Assembly: GCF_011761355.1 (NCBI RefSeq)
Contig: NZ_JAASRW010000009.1
Span: forward strand, 62,001-126,000
Direction: 5' to 3'
Length of the DNA: 64,000 nt
DNA from: Paenibacillus lupini
GTDB taxonomy: Bacteria > Bacillota > Bacilli > Paenibacillales > Paenibacillaceae
Positions 54,341 through 62,215 of the stretch are shown here, piece by piece. The notes below the pieces were generated by a model, which saw only the letters and a program-made list of their open reading frames with translations, made no database searches and had not been told where the DNA came from. Every line of letters begins with the position of its first letter. The first letter of the stretch is position 1. Position numbers and translations under genes: made by a program.

Positions 54341-55303
54341 TTATTCTTTATCCAGCCCATCATATTGACTTGCAATATCGAGTGCCAGCTGCCTTACTTT
54401 TGCGGCAACGGAAGCGGGCTCAAGTACAATGACATCGGTCATATAATGGAGTGCCGAGCGAATCAGCCATTGTTCACTAGAGTAAGTCATTCGCACAATA
54501 ATCTGACCGTCCGGCAGCCGTTCAATATTTTTTTCATCAAAATGGTCCATTACAGACATAGCAGCAGAGGCTTTGAACCGAAGGACAGCGGGAATCCCCT
54601 CATTCGATTCATTCTTGGCGGGTGTCTTCCATCTCTCATTCAGCTGCGCTAGCGACTCCTCTCGACGAACGAAGGTGCCGGCTTGTATGCCCAGTTCCCG
54701 AATACGGGTCAGCTTGAAAATGCGATAATCGTCACGCAAGCGGCAATAGCCGTGAAGGTACCACGCATAATTTTTGAGCACAAGCGCCATAGGCTCCACC
54801 TCGCGCTCTTGCTCGCCGCCGCTTCTGCTCGTGTATGTGAACCGGATGAGCTTCCGGTCATTCACGGCCTGGCGAAGCGAATGATAACGGCTTTGATCCT
54901 CATCGCTATTCTTCCAAGGGGAAAAATCGATATGAATACGGTCGCCTTCTCCAGTCCGGCCTTGTTCGGCTTGTGCCACCATGGCGCCAACTTTATTGAG
55001 AAGGAGATCCATATTCGAGCGGTCATAAGCCTTCGTGGATTCAAGTCCGCGAAGTGCAGTAGAGAGGGCAGTCAGTTCATCGAAGGATAGCAGCTGCCGA
55101 TCCAGCCTGAAGCTGTCCATAATCTCATAACCGCCCTCCATGCCGGTATAGGAGACGATGGGAATGCCAGCCTGACCAAGCGAATCGAGATCGCGGTAAA
55201 TCGTGCGCAGTGATACTTCAAGCTGATCTGCCAGCTCTTGCGCTTGCACCCGTTTTCGATTGAGCAGTAATATTGTGATCGTCATCAACCGTTCAAGCTT
55301 CAT
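54341..55303 (-). CDS. WYL-domain transcriptional regulator (YafY type)
   Basis: A 320-residue protein. The N-terminal helix-turn-helix (QAQELADQLEVSLRTIYRDL) and following GMEGGYEIMDSFRL are typical of YafY/DeoR-like regulators, and the WYL domain follows (AWYLHGYCRLRDDYRIFKLT). WYL domains bind nucleic-acid or small ligands. AGGAG lies 10 bases before ATG 55303. It probably controls the MFS gene upstream or the SDR gene downstream. Confidence 0.87.
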   Translation of the reverse strand: MKLERLMTITILLLNRKRVQAQELADQLEVSLRTIYRDLDSLGQAGIPIVSYTGMEGGYEIMDSFRLDRQLLSFDELTALSTALRGLESTKAYDRSNMDLLLNKVGAMVAQAEQGRTGEGDRIHIDFSPWKNSDEDQSRYHSLRQAVNDRKLIRFTYTSRSGGEQEREVEPMALVLKNYAWYLHGYCRLRDDYRIFKLTRIRELGIQAGTFVRREESLAQLNERWKTPAKNESNEGIPAVLRFKASAAMSVMDHFDEKNIERLPDGQIIVRMTYSSEQWLIRSALHYMTDVIVLEPASVAAKVRQLALDIASQYDGLDKE

Positions 55304-55349
55304 GGTCATCTCTCCTAAGCCGGCAGACTGCAGATAGCCGATCTATAAA

Positions 55350-56870
55350 TTAATGTGCGGTAACTAATTCTTCGCCTTCTTCAACGGGTTCCATTTTATC
55401 CTTCGTCATCAGGAATGCCGCAATCAGGGCCAATACAGCAGGGACCAGGCTCCAGGCAAAGGTTGCTCCAATGGAGCTCGACAGCCCAGACGTTATGGTA
55501 TTGAGAAGCTGAGGATCGACCGTTTGACGAAATGCCGGATTCAGCAGGGCATGAGGGTCACTTAAGTTCAAGTCAGAAGGGAGTGCTGCGTTACCATTGC
55601 CAAGCGAATCACTGAGCTTCGAGAGCAGGCTGTGGCTTTGTACAATCCCGAAAATCGTAATGCCAAGCGACATGCCAAGCGAGCGGTTGAAATTTAACGT
55701 TGAGCTTGCCGCCCCGCGCTGCGCCGCAGGGAACGTATGAAGCACGGAGGTGCTTAATACCGAGAAGGAAGCGCCAATTCCAAGACCGATCAGAATCATA
55801 ATTCCCGTAATGGAAAGTCTAGAAGATTCTACCGTAATTTGCGAAAGAAGGGCAAGACCTGCCAGCAGGATCGCCAGCGTCCCGATCATAATGGTCCGGT
55901 ATTGCAGCTTTGTCATCAGAAACCCGCCAAGCGTCGCGGTAACAACTGAACCCATCATCATGGGCAATAAGGTCAAGCCGGAATTAGAGGCAGATCCACC
56001 GATTACGCCTTGAACATAGATCGGGATAAAAATCGCAGCCGTCATGTACGCCGCGCCGCTGAGCATGGCGACCAGATTGCTTGTCGTGTACAGTCTGCTG
56101 CGGAACAAGCGGAACGAGATGATTGGTTCAGCAGCTTTTCTCTCGACCAATACAAGCAAGAAGGTAAGGATGGCAAATCCGGCAAACAATCCGATAATTT
56201 GCGGGGAATCCCAGGCATACGTTTTGCCGCCGAGCTCAAGTCCGAAAATAAAGCAGACGATAGCTCCTACCAGTAGAACAGAGCCTGCCCAGTCGATCTT
56301 TTGCCGGGAATGCGCTGCTGATTCCTTATAGAACAGGGTAATCATCAGCAGGGCAATGAAGCCAAGCGGCAGATTGATGTAGAAGATCCACGACCAATTG
56401 AGATGGTCGGTGATGTACCCGCCAAGCAGCGGACCAATCACACTCGACAGACCAAATACCGCGCCAAATGCCCCCATCATTTTGCCGCGATCCTTAGATG
56501 GCACGACATCGAACAAAATCGTAAACGCAATGGACACCATCGCCCCGGCTCCAACTCCTTGCACGGCCCGGTAAATACTTAACTCCACGATGGAATGCGC
56601 CATTCCGCACAAGGCGGAGCCTATCATAAACACGATAATCCCAAAGATAAAAAATCGCTTGCGCCCATACATATCGGACAGCTTGCCGAAGATAGGCATG
56701 CAGGCCATCTCTGCGACCATATACGCGGTGGTGACCCAAACGAATTTGTCGAGTCCTCCCATCTCGCCAACGATTGTACCGATTGCAGTTGATACAACCG
56801 TGTTATCCATGGACGCCATTAATATGGCAAGTAATAGTCCTCCAACGATGGCTGCCATTTTATTTTTCAT
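55350..56870 (-). CDS. DHA2-family MFS drug exporter
   Basis: A 506-residue exporter with 14 predicted helices. It has the DHA2 motifs MDNTVVSTAIGTIVGEMGG, WVTTAYMVAEMACMPIFGKL, and motif C SSVIGPLLGGYITDHLNWSW. It ends in an acidic tail (KDKMEPVEEGEELVTAH). ATG 56870 follows GAAAGGAAGG; a longer frame has no site. It is the first gene before the WYL and SDR genes. Confidence 0.88.
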   Translation of the reverse strand: MKNKMAAIVGGLLLAILMASMDNTVVSTAIGTIVGEMGGLDKFVWVTTAYMVAEMACMPIFGKLSDMYGRKRFFIFGIIVFMIGSALCGMAHSIVELSIYRAVQGVGAGAMVSIAFTILFDVVPSKDRGKMMGAFGAVFGLSSVIGPLLGGYITDHLNWSWIFYINLPLGFIALLMITLFYKESAAHSRQKIDWAGSVLLVGAIVCFIFGLELGGKTYAWDSPQIIGLFAGFAILTFLLVLVERKAAEPIISFRLFRSRLYTTSNLVAMLSGAAYMTAAIFIPIYVQGVIGGSASNSGLTLLPMMMGSVVTATLGGFLMTKLQYRTIMIGTLAILLAGLALLSQITVESSRLSITGIMILIGLGIGASFSVLSTSVLHTFPAAQRGAASSTLNFNRSLGMSLGITIFGIVQSHSLLSKLSDSLGNGNAALPSDLNLSDPHALLNPAFRQTVDPQLLNTITSGLSSSIGATFAWSLVPAVLALIAAFLMTKDKMEPVEEGEELVTAH

Positions 56871-57010
56871 ATCTAATCCTTCCTTTCTTTTACCTGAATG
56901 AGTTGCTTGAGCGATCATCTGAGATCATCATAAGCTACCCTTGTTGACAACTGTCTGTCAGGGAAGAAAGGCGTTCGGTGATATTTTTAAAAAAATTTCA
57001 GGTAACAGAA

Positions 57011-57049
57011 AAAAGGCAGATGCCGAGTTGTATCGGCAGCCTGCCTTTC
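57011..57049 (-). terminator. terminator of the DoxX gene
   Basis: AAAGGCAG..GCCGA / TCGGC..CTGCCTTT stem between flanking A and T runs, 57 bases after the DoxX stop on the minus strand. Confidence 0.75.
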
Positions 57050-57105
57050 ATATAACGTGGTCATATCTTATGTTGAAATTGAAAAAGTTATTTTGATCTC
57101 CTCTA

Positions 57106-57462
57106 TTACAGAAAACGGCCAACAGCCACAAGTGCCGCTAACAGGATAAAGACAATGTTCACGCCGATCTCCCGGTATTCCTTTCGTGTCAGATGCAGGA
57201 CTGCGCCTGATAATACAACTGCAGCAAGTGCGGTGGCGGCAATTGGTGTTAGTATAGGTGCAATGTTCAATGCTTGAGGCAGAATGAGCGCAATTGCTCC
57301 AACTAACTCTGCTAGCCCGATAAAGATGACAAGCCCTTTTGGTACGTCTTTTACCCATCCCCACGCAGCTTCGGCTTTGTTATACTGAAACGCCTTCAGC
57401 CATCCTGAGTAGACAAAAGCAAGAGCTGCAAGCCCTTGTATAATCCATAATGTAATATTCAT
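57106..57462 (-). CDS. DoxX family membrane protein
   Basis: A 118-residue protein with four hydrophobic helices and the DoxX features ALAFVYSGWLKAFQ and GLVIFIGLAELVGAIALILP. DoxX-like proteins are often linked to redox stress or detoxification under HxlR regulators. ATG 57462 follows CAGGAGG; a longer frame is not supported. It is divergent from the broken HxlR gene. Confidence 0.86.
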   Translation of the reverse strand: MNITLWIIQGLAALAFVYSGWLKAFQYNKAEAAWGWVKDVPKGLVIFIGLAELVGAIALILPQALNIAPILTPIAATALAAVVLSGAVLHLTRKEYREIGVNIVFILLAALVAVGRFL

Positions 57463-57602
57463 GAATAGTATCGACCTCCTGATCCTTTTTAACGACCCTC
57501 TAAGGTATAATAGACCCAAGCAAACGGATTGAGGAAGTAGGCACTTAATCTAAACAGAGTAAACAAAAAGTAACCTAGAGAAGCCCAAGAGGTGAGAGTT
57601 TC

Positions 57603-57958
57603 ATGAAACAATACTGCAAGTTCGAATCGGCACTGGAAATATTGATCGGCAATGGAAGCCCGTTATTCTGCTGCAGCTTATTTCAAACGGCACAATGCGA
57701 TTCAGCGAGCTGCAAAAAGCGATACCCGATATAAACAAAAAGATGCTTACCCAGCAATTAAGAGAACTGGAGTATAACGATATCGTGCACCGTGAGGTGT
57801 ATAATCAAGTCCCCCCGAAGGTAGAGTATTCGATTTCGGAATACGGCCAGAGCTTAGGTAAGGTGCTGCAGGTCATGAACGATTGGGGAGAGGCTCATCT
57901 GGAGCATATGAATGTATTGTACGGGGTAGATCAGTCAGAAGATCTTCCGGCCAAATGA
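57603..57958 (+). pseudogene. HxlR family regulator with a -1 frameshift
   Basis: From ATG 57603 (ribosome site AGAGGTGAG) the frame reads MKQYCKFESALEILIG and then goes wrong; the family continues KWKPVILLQLISNG, which is found in another frame from 57653. GGCAATGG is present where GGCAAATGG would keep the frame, so one A is missing near 57652. The rest is intact to TGA 57958 (FSELQKAIPDINKKMLTQQL, PPKVEYSISEYG). The broken frame stops near 57732. It either is inactive in this strain or reflects a sequencing error. The intact protein would have held the sensing Cys 5. Confidence 0.8.
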
Positions 57959-58235
57959 GGTTATTACACGTTCGGAGATTATAGCCATGATTAGCCGTAT
58001 TGTAGACTTCAAGGCGGTAGAGACGCAGCAGACGGTGAACTTTAATGATATTACAAGCTCCTGGAATGCGGACGATATTCGGGGCGCAGCATCTGCCGGT
58101 ATTATCAATGGCCGTGCTGAAGGCGTCTTTGCTCCACAAGAACAGTCGACTAGAGCTGAAGCTTTGAGCATTATACTGCGTGTACTGAATTTGAATCCTG
58201 AGATTAAAGCGTTGCTTGACCAGCTTAAAGTCTAA
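57954..58235 (+). pseudogene. SLH-domain fragment
   Basis: About 90 residues match the end of an S-layer homology domain protein: EVITRSEIIAMISRIVDF, then FNDITSSWNADDIRGAASAG, GRAEGVFAPQEQSTRAEALS and a helical tail. No start codon with a ribosome site, signal peptide or other SLH repeats are present. The matching frame begins inside the last codons of the HxlR gene, so this is the remnant of a cell-surface protein gene left by a rearrangement. Confidence 0.75.
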
Positions 58236-58242
58236 AATGGGC

Positions 58243-58320
58243 AGTGAATAAACAAAGAAACCATGCTTTTCGCAATAGAGTTAGCACCTCTAATTGCCCA
58301 AGCATGGTTTTCTTTTTTAT
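58243..58320. repeat. structured ~75-nt repeat, copy 1 (terminator-like)
   Basis: This stretch is about three quarters identical to 62134-62215. Both share GGCAGT, AAGAAACCATGCTTTTCGCAA, an inner CCTCTAA segment, AGCATGGTTTT or AGCATGGTTTC and a T run. The outer stem AAGAAACCATGCTT / AAGCATGGTT(T)TCTT and an inner stem GCAATAGAG / CTCTAATTGC are conserved in form. It lies at the convergent end of the SLH fragment and an MFS gene, and its T run supplies the MFS stop codon. Confidence 0.75.
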
Positions 58321-59510
58321 TTGTCGGTTGCATAATAGACCAAAGCGAGTGCTGGCAAAGCGATTCCGATCCACAAGGCTGCATGCCAGCCTCCCGCCGC
58401 GTATGCCCACCCGCCAAGCGCAGAGCCGGAGGCACCTCCGGCAAAAAATATCGCCATGAACAAGCCGTTAAGCCGACTTCGGACCTCGGCCCCCAATGAA
58501 AAGATTGCTCTCTGGCTTAAAACCAGGTTAGCCGATACCCCCATGTCAAGAACGATGGCTGTAACGACGAGAAGAATCAGAGCGAACGTTGAGCCGCTTG
58601 GGGCGGCTAGGGGCAGTGCAATCGAGATAAGGACGAGTCCCAGTGCGATACCGGTAGCGGGACGAATCCATCCGCGGTCTGCCATTCGGCCGGCAACGGG
58701 TGCCGCTAGCGCACCGGATACCCCGACTAAGGCAAATAAAGCGACTTCCTGCTGGGAGAAACGGAAGGCCGGACCAGTCAAGTAGAGCGGAACCGTTGTC
58801 CAGAACAAACTGAATGTTCCAAATACCCCAGCATGGTAAAGCGCTCTTCGCTGCAGGATTGGCGTCGACTTCAGCAACTCAAGCATTGAGCTGAGCAGAG
58901 CTGGATAACGAGTTGAGGTCTGAGGACGCCGGGGCGGAAGCGCCCGCAGCAACACCAAAGCCAAGGCTAGCATAGCGGCCGCGGATAAATAGTAAATAGC
59001 TCTCCAGCCCATGTACTCTGCCGCCAAGCTTGATACTGGACGGGCCAGCATAATCCCAAGCAGCAGGCCGCTCATGACGTTACCGACATTGCGGCCTCGA
59101 GTCGCGTCCGGAGATAGATGGGCCGCATACGGCACAAGAACCTGGGCCGCTACGGAAACCATTCCGATTAGCATGGAAGCAAGCAAAAATAAAGTAATGT
59201 TATGAATACCTCCACCGATTGCCAGAACGATAGCTGCTAATACCAGCAGGATAACTACCAGTTTCCGGTTCTCCACGATATCTCCCAAGGGAACAAGGAA
59301 TAACAGCCCGATGCCATAACCGATCTGAGCCAGCGTAACGATCAGGCCTGATGCTCCGGAGGAAAGTCCAAGATCCGCGCTGATTGGCCCAATCAAGGGC
59401 TGTGCATAATAAAGGTTAGCTACAATCAGGCCGCAGGCAGCGGCGAGAATAAGGATGATTCTCGGCGAAAAAGGCTTGTCGATTGAGGATTGCTTTTCAG
59501 TTGTCTCCAT
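58317..59510 (-). CDS. MFS exporter (DHA1/AraJ-like)
   Basis: A 397-residue transporter with twelve helices and the N-terminal CGLIVANLYYAQPLIGPIS and VPLGDIVENRK. It is a paralogue of the exporter at 27968 (shared VAN-YYAQPL and LLFLVPLGD). ATG 59510 follows AAAGGAG. It lies downstream of a TetR gene on the same strand, with a TetR-type dyad between them. The substrate is unknown. Confidence 0.86.
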   Translation of the reverse strand: METTEKQSSIDKPFSPRIILILAAACGLIVANLYYAQPLIGPISADLGLSSGASGLIVTLAQIGYGIGLLFLVPLGDIVENRKLVVILLVLAAIVLAIGGGIHNITLFLLASMLIGMVSVAAQVLVPYAAHLSPDATRGRNVGNVMSGLLLGIMLARPVSSLAAEYMGWRAIYYLSAAAMLALALVLLRALPPRRPQTSTRYPALLSSMLELLKSTPILQRRALYHAGVFGTFSLFWTTVPLYLTGPAFRFSQQEVALFALVGVSGALAAPVAGRMADRGWIRPATGIALGLVLISIALPLAAPSGSTFALILLVVTAIVLDMGVSANLVLSQRAIFSLGAEVRSRLNGLFMAIFFAGGASGSALGGWAYAAGGWHAALWIGIALPALALVYYATDK

Positions 59511-59552
59511 CTTACGTCTCCTTTGTGTTTGACGCTTATCGCGCATTTTATT

Positions 59553-59566
59553 GGAACAATCGTTCC
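59553..59566. promoter_or_regulatory. TetR operator-like dyad before the MFS gene
   Basis: GGAAC-AATC-GTTCC is a perfect 5-bp dyad 43 bases before the MFS start. Its reverse strand matches the copy at 60211 in 11 of 14 positions. Confidence 0.5.
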
Positions 59567-59595
59567 GATATTAACAAAAAAAGTGAAGCCCTCTC

Positions 59596-60201
59596 TTACA
59601 GCATGTTGAGAACGGCCTCGATCATGTCGTCATACAGTTTTCTATCAGGCTGCATCTTGGTAACGATATTGATTCCGTGGTTCAGGTTCAGCAGCAGGAT
59701 CGCCATTGTTTTTAGATCCTTGTCTGGAGCAATTTCTCCTGTCTGCTGTCCTCTCTTGAGTGCATCGGTAAAGCATTTCTCTAGTCGGTCGAAGCTGTCC
59801 CGGATCGCAACTTGCACCAGATCATCCGGGGAATCCATGCCGACAGTAGCATTTGTGATTAAGCAGCCATGGGGCAAAGCTTCATCCAAAGCGGCGGATA
59901 CATGGCGTTCGAAATATCGGCGGATGCCTTCCTTCGCGGATGGTGAACTCTCCAAGAGGCTTCTTTTGCTCAAGCTCAGGGTCTTATAACGTTCGATTGC
60001 TTCCAAGTAGAGTGTTTCTTTGCCTGTGAATGTCTCATATAAGCTTGATCGGCTTAAGCCCATGGCTTGCAGCAGATCCGGAATACTGGTTGCTTCGTAG
60101 CCCTTTTCCCAGAACACAAGCATGGCCTTGTGAAGGACTTCCTCCCGGTCGAATTCTTTAATGCGTCCGATGATGAATGCCCCCTTTCGCAAGTACAGCA
60201 T
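59596..60201 (-). CDS. TetR family regulator with an apparently mutated start codon
   Basis: The protein matches the TetR regulator at 29393 (FWEKGYEATSIPDLLQAMGL versus FWEKGFEATSLSDLTARMGI), with a C-terminal domain containing LPHGCLITNATVG. Family alignment puts the start just before GRIKEFD, at 60171, but that codon is ATC. A strong AAAGGGGG lies 8 bases upstream of it. The boundary given uses the nearest ATG (60201), which itself lies in a likely -10 box (TGGACT-N17-TATGCT) and so is doubtful. An ATG at 60255 directly abuts the upstream stop codon. It probably regulates the MFS gene downstream. Confidence 0.8.
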   Translation of the reverse strand: MLYLRKGAFIIGRIKEFDREEVLHKAMLVFWEKGYEATSIPDLLQAMGLSRSSLYETFTGKETLYLEAIERYKTLSLSKRSLLESSPSAKEGIRRYFERHVSAALDEALPHGCLITNATVGMDSPDDLVQVAIRDSFDRLEKCFTDALKRGQQTGEIAPDKDLKTMAILLLNLNHGINIVTKMQPDRKLYDDMIEAVLNML

Positions 60202-60210
60202 ATCATTTGA

Positions 60211-60224
60211 GGAACGATCAGTCC
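60211..60224. promoter_or_regulatory. TetR operator-like site before the TetR gene
   Basis: GGAACGATCAGTCC lies within the predicted promoter of the TetR gene and resembles the site at 59553. Confidence 0.4.
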
Positions 60225-60255
60225 AGTATTTTTGTGTCGACTTGCCGACAGGCAT

Positions 60256-60765
60256 TTATCGTTCAATCGCGTAGCGCAACTGTATAACACCACCGCCCAG
60301 AGGCTTGCAGTCCAGCAATTGAACATGCTTATATTCGTAGTTGTCTTTGTCGATTAATAGGTTTAACCCTTTGCCTTCTAATACAGGTGCTACATTGAAA
60401 ATCACTTCGTCGACAAGTCCTTCGCCCAGAAATGAGTTATGAATATCAGCCCCACCACTAATGAGAGCGGTTTGATGGCCTTTTTGCTGAAGGCAGGTCA
60501 GGGCCTCTTGAGGTGATCTTACTACCGTTACGCCTGGGATTTCGGAGGCATTCTTTGAAACTACAACGATGTCGACTTCGGCAAAGGGACCTCCACCGCC
60601 ACTTCCACGCATGGCCTCGAATGTTTTCCTCCCAACAATGAAATTTCCTGCTGCTGCAGCCTGTGCCGCGAAATCATTTAAGGCTTCTTTTGTTGGCGGG
60701 TTATTGGCACCAGATTGTGCATAATTGCCGTTAGCAGTTAAAGTTGCCCATAAAATAGTTTTCAT
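60256..60765 (-). CDS. dihydrofolate reductase-like protein (RibD C-terminal family)
   Basis: A 169-residue protein with the RibD_C/DHFR-like fold: MKTILWATLTANGNYAQS, GNFIVGRKTFEAMRG, ALISGGADIHNSF. Members reduce folates or related pteridines or act on unknown substrates. ATG 60765 follows GAGGAGG, which starts in the stop region of the dehalogenase-like gene 14 bases away, so the two form an operon. Confidence 0.87.
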   Translation of the reverse strand: MKTILWATLTANGNYAQSGANNPPTKEALNDFAAQAAAAGNFIVGRKTFEAMRGSGGGGPFAEVDIVVVSKNASEIPGVTVVRSPQEALTCLQQKGHQTALISGGADIHNSFLGEGLVDEVIFNVAPVLEGKGLNLLIDKDNYEYKHVQLLDCKPLGGGVIQLRYAIER

Positions 60766-60779
60766 CGTAAAATTCCTCC

Positions 60780-61652
60780 TCATGTTCTGTTTCGTATGGT
60801 TCGAATGGATGCCGCAACCCGATCCGGACGATCTTCTTGGACATAATGTGATGCGTCCTCCAGGATCTCGGTTTCGTTCAACGGCAGGACGTTTTGCCAT
60901 TTGGCCATCTGCCCAAGCGGGAATCCGGCACTGTCTTTTATTCCCCATAAAATTTGTGCAGGCAAATCGGATAGGTTAGACAACCTCGATTCAATATTAG
61001 CGAGCCATGCTCGTGCTTTACGGATCTGTCTGGGGAATATCCATGTTGGCTTCCTGGACTTTGGAGTAGGAAACGGATCGGTATAAGCCGATCGCAAGCT
61101 ATTCGTGACCTTATCGGTCTGGTAGATGCCGTGTGGGACAATGACTTTAGCAAAAAAATTAAGACGTGTCTGAAGCCAGTATCCGATAGGCCAGCCTCCC
61201 ATTGCTAGAGAGAACAATTTCATTGGTAATATTTCTGCTGGCCAGGCCCAAGTATTCATCACAACGATGCCGCGCAGGTTAGTTCGATGCTGCACCGCAT
61301 AGTTCAGGCCGATCGGGCCTCCCCAGTCTTGAACGACTAGTATGAAATGCTTAAGATCCAAATGACGGATCAATTCATGAATAGCTTCCGATTGCTCTTG
61401 TGGTGTAAAGCCGTAGCCGCTTGGTGCTGTTGACATGCCGAATCCGGGGTAATCTGGAGCGATAAGACGAAACTCATTGCGCAGCTCTTTAATAACGTTT
61501 CGATAAAGAAATGACCATGTAGGATTGCCGTGGAGCAGAAGAACCACAGGGCCTTGCCCTTCATCCAGGTAATGAATGTGTCCATCGCGATAAGGCAGCC
61601 AATGATCGGTGAATGGATACTCCGCTTGATCTACTTGAAACGGTCTATTCAA
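60780..61652 (-). CDS. haloalkane dehalogenase-like alpha/beta hydrolase
   Basis: A 290-residue hydrolase. HGNPTWSFLYRN carries the halide-binding Asn, VVQDWGGPIGLNY the nucleophile Asp and halide-binding Trp, NTWAWPAEILP a second Trp, WGIKDSAGF a probable acid Asp, and EDASHYVQEDRP the catalytic His. That complete set fits haloalkane dehalogenases, which cleave carbon-halogen bonds, though the natural substrate may differ. AGGAGGAAGAC lies before the ATG. The divergent HxlR regulator at 61790 is its likely controller. Confidence 0.85.
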   Translation of the reverse strand: MNRPFQVDQAEYPFTDHWLPYRDGHIHYLDEGQGPVVLLLHGNPTWSFLYRNVIKELRNEFRLIAPDYPGFGMSTAPSGYGFTPQEQSEAIHELIRHLDLKHFILVVQDWGGPIGLNYAVQHRTNLRGIVVMNTWAWPAEILPMKLFSLAMGGWPIGYWLQTRLNFFAKVIVPHGIYQTDKVTNSLRSAYTDPFPTPKSRKPTWIFPRQIRKARAWLANIESRLSNLSDLPAQILWGIKDSAGFPLGQMAKWQNVLPLNETEILEDASHYVQEDRPDRVAASIRTIRNRT

Positions 61653-61789
61653 AAGGTCTTCCTCCTTCTGAGAGTTACTAACAACATTTCCCTTTCCTGA
61701 TTCACATCTTAAAGGTTCTATGGTACATTTGAAAAGTAGTTACATTAAAGTGCAATAGTTTCAAAAAATGAACTATGGAGGAAAAATCG

Positions 61790-62143
61790 ATGATGGACCA
61801 GTCTTGTCCTGGCACGGTTGAGCCTATTCTGGAGATTTTGGATGGGAAATGGATGCTTCTTCTCTTGTTCGAATTGTTTAACGGGACAAAGCGTTTTGGG
61901 GAATTACGCCGCAAGCTGCAGCCTATTAGTCCAAAAACGTTGACTGACCGCTTACGGTTATTAGAGGATAAGGGGATTGTTACTCGTACGATTTATCCGG
62001 GTGTGCCACTGCATGTTGAATATGAACTTACCGAGAGTGGGCAAGGCTTGCAACCCATATTTGCGGCTATGTGGGCGTGGACCCAGGAGCATGGGGCAGG
62101 CTTGAGGAATGAAACGAACTTAAAGCCGAGTACTGGCAGTTAA
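61790..62143 (+). CDS. HxlR family transcriptional regulator
   Basis: A 117-residue winged-helix protein with the conserved Cys near the start (DQSCPGTVEPILEILDGKW), RFGELRRKLQPISPKTLTDR and VPLHVEYELTESGQGL. The Cys senses electrophiles or oxidants in YodB-like members. ATG 61790 follows TATGGAGG, which itself looks like an earlier start. It is divergent from the dehalogenase-like operon. Confidence 0.9.
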   Translation: MMDQSCPGTVEPILEILDGKWMLLLLFELFNGTKRFGELRRKLQPISPKTLTDRLRLLEDKGIVTRTIYPGVPLHVEYELTESGQGLQPIFAAMWAWTQEHGAGLRNETNLKPSTGS

Positions 62144-62215
62144 TAAGCAAGAAACCATGCTTTTCGCAAGAGGGGGTCAGCGCCTCTAACTGCGTTAGCA
62201 TGGTTTCTTTTTTAA
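62134..62215. repeat. structured ~75-nt repeat, copy 2 (terminator-like)
   Basis: The second copy of the element at 58243. The outer stem AAGAAACCATGCT / AGCATGGTTTCTT is a perfect 13 bp, and the inner stem CGCA-AGAGG / CCTCT-AACTGCG has compensating changes relative to copy 1. It lies between the convergent HxlR and DUF2339 genes, and its T run gives the DUF2339 stop codon (62212-62214). Confidence 0.75.

Noticed and set aside
57506..57511. TATAAT between DoxX and the HxlR gene
   Set aside because: No matching -35 on the plus strand; not called as a promoter.
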